Of a stretch of DNA of 64,000 bases, positions 58,064 through 64,000 are shown in pieces. Position 1 is the first letter of the stretch, and each line of letters opens with the position of its first letter. The notes under the pieces are model-generated. The model had not been told where the DNA came from. It ran no database searches and worked only from the letters and a program-made list of their open reading frames with translations. The position numbers were made by a program, and so were the translations under genes. Source of the stretch: Anaerolineales bacterium (GTDB lineage Bacteria; Chloroflexota; Anaerolineae; Anaerolineales; Villigracilaceae); NCBI GenBank assembly GCA_020060235.1, contig JAGVAO010000061.1, positions 30,415-94,414 of the forward strand. Reading direction: 5' to 3'.

Positions 58064-59611
58064 TTAATCCGGGTGGACGCCCGCCATGAGCAGGCCAACC
58101 CGTTCACGTTCGGCGTCTTTGTTGTCGAGAATGCCCATAATGCGGCCCTCGTAAACGACCGCCACCCGGTCAGAAAGCGCCAGGATTTCGTCGAGGTCTT
58201 CTGAAATCAGCAGGATGGCCGCGCCTTTTTCGCGCTGTTCGAGCAGGCTGTTGTGGACGTATTCGGTCGCGCCGATGTCCAGGCCGCGGCTGGGCTGGGC
58301 GGCGACAATGATGCGCGGCTGGCGCGAGAGTTCGCGGGCCAGAACAACTTTCTGGATGTTGCCGCCCGACAGGTTGCGGGCCGGAGTTTCGCGGGAGGGG
58401 GTTTTGATGTGGAAGAGGTCAATCAGCCGGTCGGTAAATTCGGCAATCACGCGGTGAAGCAGGAAGCCGCGCTTGGCGTAAGGGTCTTTGTTATGGTCGC
58501 GCAGAATGATGTTTTCTGAAATGTTGAAATCCTGCACCATGCCATCGCGCATCCGCTCTTCGGGGATGTAAGCCAGGCCGCAGCGGATAATTTCTCCGGG
58601 CAGTTTGCCGGTCATGTCACGGCCTTCGATGAGTACCTGTCCCTGTGTGGCGGGGCGCAATCCGGTGACGACCTGGGCCAGTTCCGCCTGTCCGTTGCCT
58701 GAAACCCCGGCCAGCCCGACAATTTCGCCGGAGAAAATCTGCAAATCGACGCCGCGCAGGGCCGGGGTCTCGCGGTCACTCTGGGCGTGGACGTTTTTCA
58801 GTTCCAGGCGCACTTCGCCGCGTTTGGGCGGGGTGGTGAGTTTGGGCATCACAATTTCCTGGCCGACCATCATGCGCGCCAGGTCGTGTTTGGTGCATCC
58901 CGCAGTCGGGCAGGAATCGACCCGCCGTCCGTTGCGCAGCACGGTGACGCGCTGGCTGATGGCAATCACCTCGTGCAGTTTGTGAGAGATGAAGATGATG
59001 GAATGTTTTTCTTCTGTCATCTGGCGGATGGTTTCCATGAACTCATCCACTTCCTGCGGGGTCAGGACGGCGGTCGGTTCGTCGAGAATCAGCAAATCGG
59101 CGCCGCGGTAGAGGGCCTTGAGAATTTCGACCCGCTGGCGCTGCCCGACCGCCAACTGCCAGATGTAGGCACCCGGGTCGACCAGCAAACCGTATTTTTT
59201 CGCCAGCATCTCGGTGCGAGCCGAGACGACATCGAGGTCGGTCAAGAGTCCGCGTGAGGAGGGCAGCCCCAGGGCAATGTTTTCGGCAACGGTCAGGCTG
59301 TCCACCAGCATGAAGTGCTGGTGAATCATGCCAATTCCCAGGTTGATGGCGTCGTTGGGCGAGGCAATTCGCACCGGGCTACCATTAATAAAAATTTCGC
59401 CTTCGTCGGGGTGATACAGGCCATACAGGATTTTCATCAGGGTGCTTTTACCCGCGCCGTTTTCCCCCAGCAAGGCGTGAACTTCACCGGCCCGAACGTC
59501 AAAATCGACATGGGCATTTGCGAGCACCCCCGGAAAACGCTTGGTAATATTCTTTAACTCAAGATGCTCAATTCTCTGGCGCTCGAATGAAATGGATTGT
59601 ACGTCAGACAT
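58064..59611 (-). CDS. ABC transporter ATP-binding protein (nucleoside/BMP type, two ABC domains)
   Basis: [58 protein letters not shown]. Confidence 0.9.
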   Translation of the reverse strand: MSDVQSISFERQRIEHLELKNITKRFPGVLANAHVDFDVRAGEVHALLGENGAGKSTLMKILYGLYHPDEGEIFINGSPVRIASPNDAINLGIGMIHQHFMLVDSLTVAENIALGLPSSRGLLTDLDVVSARTEMLAKKYGLLVDPGAYIWQLAVGQRQRVEILKALYRGADLLILDEPTAVLTPQEVDEFMETIRQMTEEKHSIIFISHKLHEVIAISQRVTVLRNGRRVDSCPTAGCTKHDLARMMVGQEIVMPKLTTPPKRGEVRLELKNVHAQSDRETPALRGVDLQIFSGEIVGLAGVSGNGQAELAQVVTGLRPATQGQVLIEGRDMTGKLPGEIIRCGLAYIPEERMRDGMVQDFNISENIILRDHNKDPYAKRGFLLHRVIAEFTDRLIDLFHIKTPSRETPARNLSGGNIQKVVLARELSRQPRIIVAAQPSRGLDIGATEYVHNSLLEQREKGAAILLISEDLDEILALSDRVAVVYEGRIMGILDNKDAERERVGLLMAGVHPD

Positions 59612-59733
59612 GCCAACTCCTGGGCCGCGAAAGTAAGGGATACCGGCGATGGATAAACAAGGCTTCCCGCCCGGGGTGGATGATTCCATCGCGGGCGGCA
59701 AAACTCGTTGGTTTTAAAAGGTCGAAAATTACA

Positions 59734-59768
59734 GTTGGGAGGCGAGGAGACTGGCCTCGCCTCCCAAC
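59734..59768 (-). terminator. Intercistronic hairpin after the BMP gene (partial terminator or mRNA stabiliser)
   Basis: GTTGGGAGGCGAGG-7 nt-CCTCGCCTCCCAAC, perfect 14-bp stem. Confidence 0.65.
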
Positions 59769-59780
59769 ATTTAGAACAGG

Positions 59781-60782
59781 TTAGGGCTTAATCGTTCCGT
59801 TGATGATGCCCTGGATGGTCTCATCCGCCTTGGCTTTGACATCGGCGGGCAGGTCGAAGGCCGGGTTGAATTCCATGTACAGGCCCTTGTTCGCCAGGGT
59901 GACGATGTAGGCCTTACCGCCATAGGTGCCTTCACCCATCAACTTGAAGATGTCGCGCAGGACAACCTTCCAGTCGTAGATTTGGTTGGCTACCACAATT
60001 TCGGGGGCCAGGCTGGTCTGGCTGGCCTGGGTGCCGAGCCAGAGCACGTTCTTCTCTTTGGCAACGCCAATCGCGCCGACCACCATCTGGGCGGTGCCGA
60101 CCATCACATCGGCGCCAGCGGAAACGTGGGTGTTGGCCGCTTCAGCCGCCAGGGCCACATCCGAGAACGAACCGGTATAGTTGACGTTGACGGTCAAATC
60201 GGGCTTGGTGGCTTTGGCGCCAGCCACGAAACCGTCGATGTAGAGTTTTGCATCGCCGGTCTCGATGGGGCCAACCACGCCAATAACGTTGCTCTGCGAG
60301 AGCAGGGCCGCCATCACGCCGTTGACGTATCCGCCCTCGTTGGAGGCGGCTTCATAAGCGAAGACATTGGTAATGCCCTCGTCCACAAAGGTCGCGGCAG
60401 TTGTGCCATGCGCAAAAGCAGTCGTCGGGAAGTCGGGGGCAATTTCGCGCAGGGAGGAGCCATACTGCGAACCATGCGCAATCACAATGTCGTAGCCTTG
60501 CGAGGCATAATCGCGAATAGCAGCGGCGGCATCATCTACCACGAACATGTTTTCAGAGTAGACCAGTTCCATTTTGTCGGGGCCACCCAATTCAGCCTGC
60601 ATCTCGACCAAGGACTGATACATGGACTGGCTGAAAGCCAAGTCGTTGATGGCGCTGGGCATAATCACAGCCACGCGCAATTTTTCACTCGCCGCAGGGG
60701 CTTCGGGCTGGGCCGGGGCGCAGGCCGCCAGGAGCAGAGCAAACAGGGCAAACAGGGTAAACACTTTCGTCATTTTAGACAT
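59781..60782 (-). CDS. BMP-family ABC substrate-binding lipoprotein
   Basis: Lipobox LAACAP; VAVIMPSAINDLAFSQSMYQSL, DIVIAHGSQYGSSL. Confidence 0.9.
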   Translation of the reverse strand: MSKMTKVFTLFALFALLLAACAPAQPEAPAASEKLRVAVIMPSAINDLAFSQSMYQSLVEMQAELGGPDKMELVYSENMFVVDDAAAAIRDYASQGYDIVIAHGSQYGSSLREIAPDFPTTAFAHGTTAATFVDEGITNVFAYEAASNEGGYVNGVMAALLSQSNVIGVVGPIETGDAKLYIDGFVAGAKATKPDLTVNVNYTGSFSDVALAAEAANTHVSAGADVMVGTAQMVVGAIGVAKEKNVLWLGTQASQTSLAPEIVVANQIYDWKVVLRDIFKLMGEGTYGGKAYIVTLANKGLYMEFNPAFDLPADVKAKADETIQGIINGTIKP

Positions 60783-60870
60783 CTTCTTTTCTCCTTCAGG
60801 GTTTGGGGAATGGATGATTCGCAAACAGGGTTTTGCTGGCATTTGGAATTTCTGCCTCCTTTGGGGCTGG

Positions 60871-61803
60871 TCAGCCCTCGCGGATGAAAGGTTTGGTCAG
60901 GGCCGAAGGGCCGCGTACCCGTCCGACCGTTAGCACAAGCACGATAATGGTCAAGACGTACGGCATCATTACCGCGAAATCAGAAGGGATGGGAACATTC
61001 AAAATCTGCATCCACAATTGCAGGGAATTGACCATGCTGAACAACAGCGCGCCGAACAAGACCCCGAAAGGCTTCCAGCCGCCAAAATAAACCAGCGCGA
61101 CGGCAATAAAACCCAGCCCGCTGGTCATGTTCTGCTGGAAAACGTTCAGGTTGGCAATCGAAAGCGATGCGCCGCCAATGGCCGAAAAAACACCGCCCAT
61201 GGTGACGGTCAGGTAACGGATACCGGCCACGCTGACGCCGAGGGTATCTGCCGCCTGCGGATTTTCGCCCACCGCACGGATTTTCAGCCCCAGGGTGGTT
61301 TTGTTAAGCACAAACCAGGCCACCGGCACGAGCAGGAAAGCGAGATACACCAGCAGGTTCTGGCGGAAGAAGATTTCCCCGACCACCGGCAGGCTGCTCA
61401 GGAAAGGAATTTCAATCGCGCCAAAACCGCTGACGGTTTTGACCTCGCCCATCAGCTTCTGGAAAAGCAGGTCGCTCATCCCCAGGCCGAACAGGTAGAA
61501 GCCAATCCCGCTGATGCCCTGCACGGCTCGCAGGTGAATGCTGACGAAGGCCATCGCAAGGCCCATCAGGGCGCCGACGCCAATCGCGGCCAGCAATCCC
61601 AGCCAGACGTTGCCGGTGCGCAGGGTGATGTAAAAAGCGGTAAATGCGCCCATCAACATCTGCCCTTCGACGCCCAAGTTCAGCACGCCGCTGCGCTGGC
61701 CGAAGGTTTCGCCAATCGAGGCATACAGGTACGGGGTCGCCAGGCGAATCCCCGAAGCCAGGATTCCGATAAGAACAGTGGCGGAAAAGAAGTCGGTAAT
61801 CAT
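60871..61803 (-). CDS. ABC permease (nucleoside/BMP type)
   Basis: ATPYLYASIGETFGQRSGVLNLGVEGQMLMGAF. Confidence 0.9.
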   Translation of the reverse strand: MITDFFSATVLIGILASGIRLATPYLYASIGETFGQRSGVLNLGVEGQMLMGAFTAFYITLRTGNVWLGLLAAIGVGALMGLAMAFVSIHLRAVQGISGIGFYLFGLGMSDLLFQKLMGEVKTVSGFGAIEIPFLSSLPVVGEIFFRQNLLVYLAFLLVPVAWFVLNKTTLGLKIRAVGENPQAADTLGVSVAGIRYLTVTMGGVFSAIGGASLSIANLNVFQQNMTSGLGFIAVALVYFGGWKPFGVLFGALLFSMVNSLQLWMQILNVPIPSDFAVMMPYVLTIIVLVLTVGRVRGPSALTKPFIREG

Positions 61804-62948
61804 ACGGACACATCCTGGGTGGCTTGGTCGGGTTCAGATGGCGGGGGGGAGTCGTCGCGCACCTCCGCAATCCGGCGTTTGCGCTGGCGGGCTTCCTGCC
61901 ACAGGGCAGAGCTGACCACAAAAATCACCACCAGGCCATTAAGGGCAATCACAAAAGCCGAGGGCACTTGCGAAATGCGCTGCATACTGTTGGCGCCAAC
62001 CAACAGCGCGCCAAAGAAAAACGAAGCCGGGATGGCTCCCAGCGGATGCAAGCCGCCAAACAAGGCCGTCACAATGCCGTTAAACCCGGCGCTGCCGGTA
62101 AACCCGGTCGGCGAACCGTCAGTAATCATGCGGTAGTTCAACCCATAAATCTGGATGGCCCCTGCCAGCCCTGCAAACGCGCCGCTCAACAAGAGGGCTA
62201 TCACAACCTGGCGGCGTACACGAATGCCGCCATAGCGCGAAGCATCAGGGTTGAAGCCGACAGCGCGGATGCGGTACCCGAGCGTGGTGTGGAAGAGCAG
62301 CAGGTAAACGACAAACGCCAGCACGACCGCGATAATGACGCCAGCGTGCAGGCGGGTCGGCAGCCAGCGGGCAAGGTGATAGGCCTCAGGCAGGCGCGCC
62401 GTCTGCGGAATTTTCGAGAGCAATTCGGCCTGGTTCGGGTCAATCATCGGCCCGCGCAGGAAGAAGTTCATTAACTGCACCGCAATGGCGTTCATCATGA
62501 CCGTGCTCAAGATTTCATTTACATTGAAATAAGCCTTCAAAAAACCCGGTATCGCCCCCCAAAAAGCCCCCCCGAAAAACCCGGCCACCATCGCCATTGC
62601 AATCACCAACCAGCCAGGCATTTCGGGAACATACAGTCCAAAGGCTGTCGCCGCCAGCGCGCCGATAATCATCTGACCTTCGCCGCCGATGTTGATGACC
62701 TTGGCCCGGAATGAGATACAGATGCCCAGGCCTATCAGCAGCAACGGCACGGCCTTGACTATTGTCTCAGCCAGCGCATTTGAGCTGCCAAAAGCGCCCA
62801 CCCACATGGCGCGGTAGGCCACCAGCGGATTGACGCCCAGGAAAAGCAGCATGACGGCCCCAATTGCCAGGGCCGACAGCGCCGCCAACACCGGCATGAA
62901 GCCGTCAAAATACTTTGAATTATTGATTTTTGCCAGGAAATTTTTCAT
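61800..62948 (-). CDS. ABC permease (nucleoside/BMP type)
   Basis: GLGICISFRAKVINIGGEGQMIIGALAA; overlaps next gene by 4 nt. Confidence 0.9.
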   Translation of the reverse strand: MKNFLAKINNSKYFDGFMPVLAALSALAIGAVMLLFLGVNPLVAYRAMWVGAFGSSNALAETIVKAVPLLLIGLGICISFRAKVINIGGEGQMIIGALAATAFGLYVPEMPGWLVIAMAMVAGFFGGAFWGAIPGFLKAYFNVNEILSTVMMNAIAVQLMNFFLRGPMIDPNQAELLSKIPQTARLPEAYHLARWLPTRLHAGVIIAVVLAFVVYLLLFHTTLGYRIRAVGFNPDASRYGGIRVRRQVVIALLLSGAFAGLAGAIQIYGLNYRMITDGSPTGFTGSAGFNGIVTALFGGLHPLGAIPASFFFGALLVGANSMQRISQVPSAFVIALNGLVVIFVVSSALWQEARQRKRRIAEVRDDSPPPSEPDQATQDVSV

Positions 62949-63224
62949 CGCGCTCTCATATATCAAAAATAACCGCTTAAATGTCTGACAAGTTGATTAT
63001 ATAAAATCCGGTTGATAGAATCTAGTCACGCCTGTCACCTTTTGTCAACCAAACGCAGTGACAAATGTCATAAGCACTACCTAAAGTATACGCGAATGTT
63101 GGCCTATCGTGGTGGTATCGTATAAAAGACCGTTTTTTTCTCCCGGCAAAACGAGGTAAAATCCGGCATCTGGGAACCAATCCCTTGCGTTTCCCGTCTA
63201 TACAAAATAGGAAAATTCTGTATT

Positions 63225-64000
63225 ATGAAAACAACACATACTCCCAAACATAAAATCGGCATCCTTTGGATTATGGTCGCCCTTCTGTTGAGCGCATGCG
63301 GCGCGGCCAACCAAGAGCCAACCCCCACCATCATCAGCGTGGAGGCTGTTTACACCGCCGCGGCTGAAACGCTTTCCGCCCAACTGACAGAAGCGGCCCT
63401 TTCCGCTCCCACCGCGACCATGACCTTCACCGCCAGCCCAACCAACACGGCCATGCCGACCGAGACATTCCAGGTCGGGCCAACCAGCACGACAGGATTT
63501 ATTCTCGTCAACACCCCAATTCCGCTGGCAACCTTTACGCCAGGGCCAAGCCCAACGCCAACCGGCACAGTCACATCCCAAACCCTGGGCTGCCACAACG
63601 CGGGCTTTGTCGCCCATATCACCATACCGGATAACACCGTCATGCAGCCGGGTCAGAGCTTCACAAAGGTGTGGGAAATCAAGAACACCGGCACCGGTGA
63701 CTGTAACTGGACAAACGATTACCGCCTGGTGTTCGTGGGCGGCAATATCCTCGGCAGCGATTCAACCCGCATCGGCCAGAAAGTTGGCATCGGCGCTACA
63801 GCGCGTGTGCGCCTGAACATGTTCGCGCCGACCGCTCCCGGCACTTATACCAGCCAGTGGCGCATGGCAACCCCTGATTGGCAATCTTTTGGGGTTGTCT
63901 TGAGCGTGACCATCAAAGTCCCCGGCCCGACCCATACGGCCACCTCCCCGGCCACCAATACGCCGACCAACACGCCCGTCCCGCCAACGAATACGCCGAC
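63225..64000 (+). CDS. NBR1-Ig-like domain lipoprotein, truncated at the window end
   Basis: Manual translation (absent from ORF track): MKTTHTPKHKIGILWIMVALLLSACGAANQEPTPT...MQPGQSFTKVWEIKNTGTGDCNWTNDYRLVFVGGNILG...; Thr/Pro-rich tail. Confidence 0.85.
   Translation, partial: MKTTHTPKHKIGILWIMVALLLSACGAANQEPTPTIISVEAVYTAAAETLSAQLTEAALSAPTATMTFTASPTNTAMPTETFQVGPTSTTGFILVNTPIPLATFTPGPSPTPTGTVTSQTLGCHNAGFVAHITIPDNTVMQPGQSFTKVWEIKNTGTGDCNWTNDYRLVFVGGNILGSDSTRIGQKVGIGATARVRLNMFAPTAPGTYTSQWRMATPDWQSFGVVLSVTIKVPGPTHTATSPATNTPTNTPVPPTNTP

Overview
This is a GC-rich bacterial chromosome segment. The coding style (many Thr/Pro-rich lipoproteins, an S1-type ribosomal protein, DUF5946 and DUF1015 neighbourhoods) suggests Chloroflexota/Anaerolineae, but that is inference only. 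Main contents: (i) an L-arabinose-type sugar locus (about 6.9-21.7 kb) with a ChvE/GguAB-like ABC transporter, UPF0303 protein, Gfo/Idh oxidoreductase, epimerase-like protein, FGGY kinase, AraD, AraA, a DUF4380-like protein and two paralogous LacI regulators. A 20-nt operator-like motif sits at three control regions. (ii) A methionine/one-carbon operon on the minus strand (DUF5946, metH, homocysteine methyltransferase-MTHFR, probably coaX) preceded by a clear SAM-I riboswitch with an intrinsic terminator. (iii) rpsA, metA with a strongly structured leader, selA, rarA, a FAAL/ACP/M23/PD40 cluster, serC/serA/DUF1015, PRODH and a BMP-type nucleoside-like ABC transporter. (iv) An AT-richer HNH endonuclease gene plus small partner gene, bracketed by REP-like palindromes. 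(v) Many intergenic palindromes. These include an exact 29-bp palindrome present twice with two relatives, and a class of short-period inverted repeats that fill successive gaps of the arabinose operon. All functional names come from reading the translations; no database search was run.
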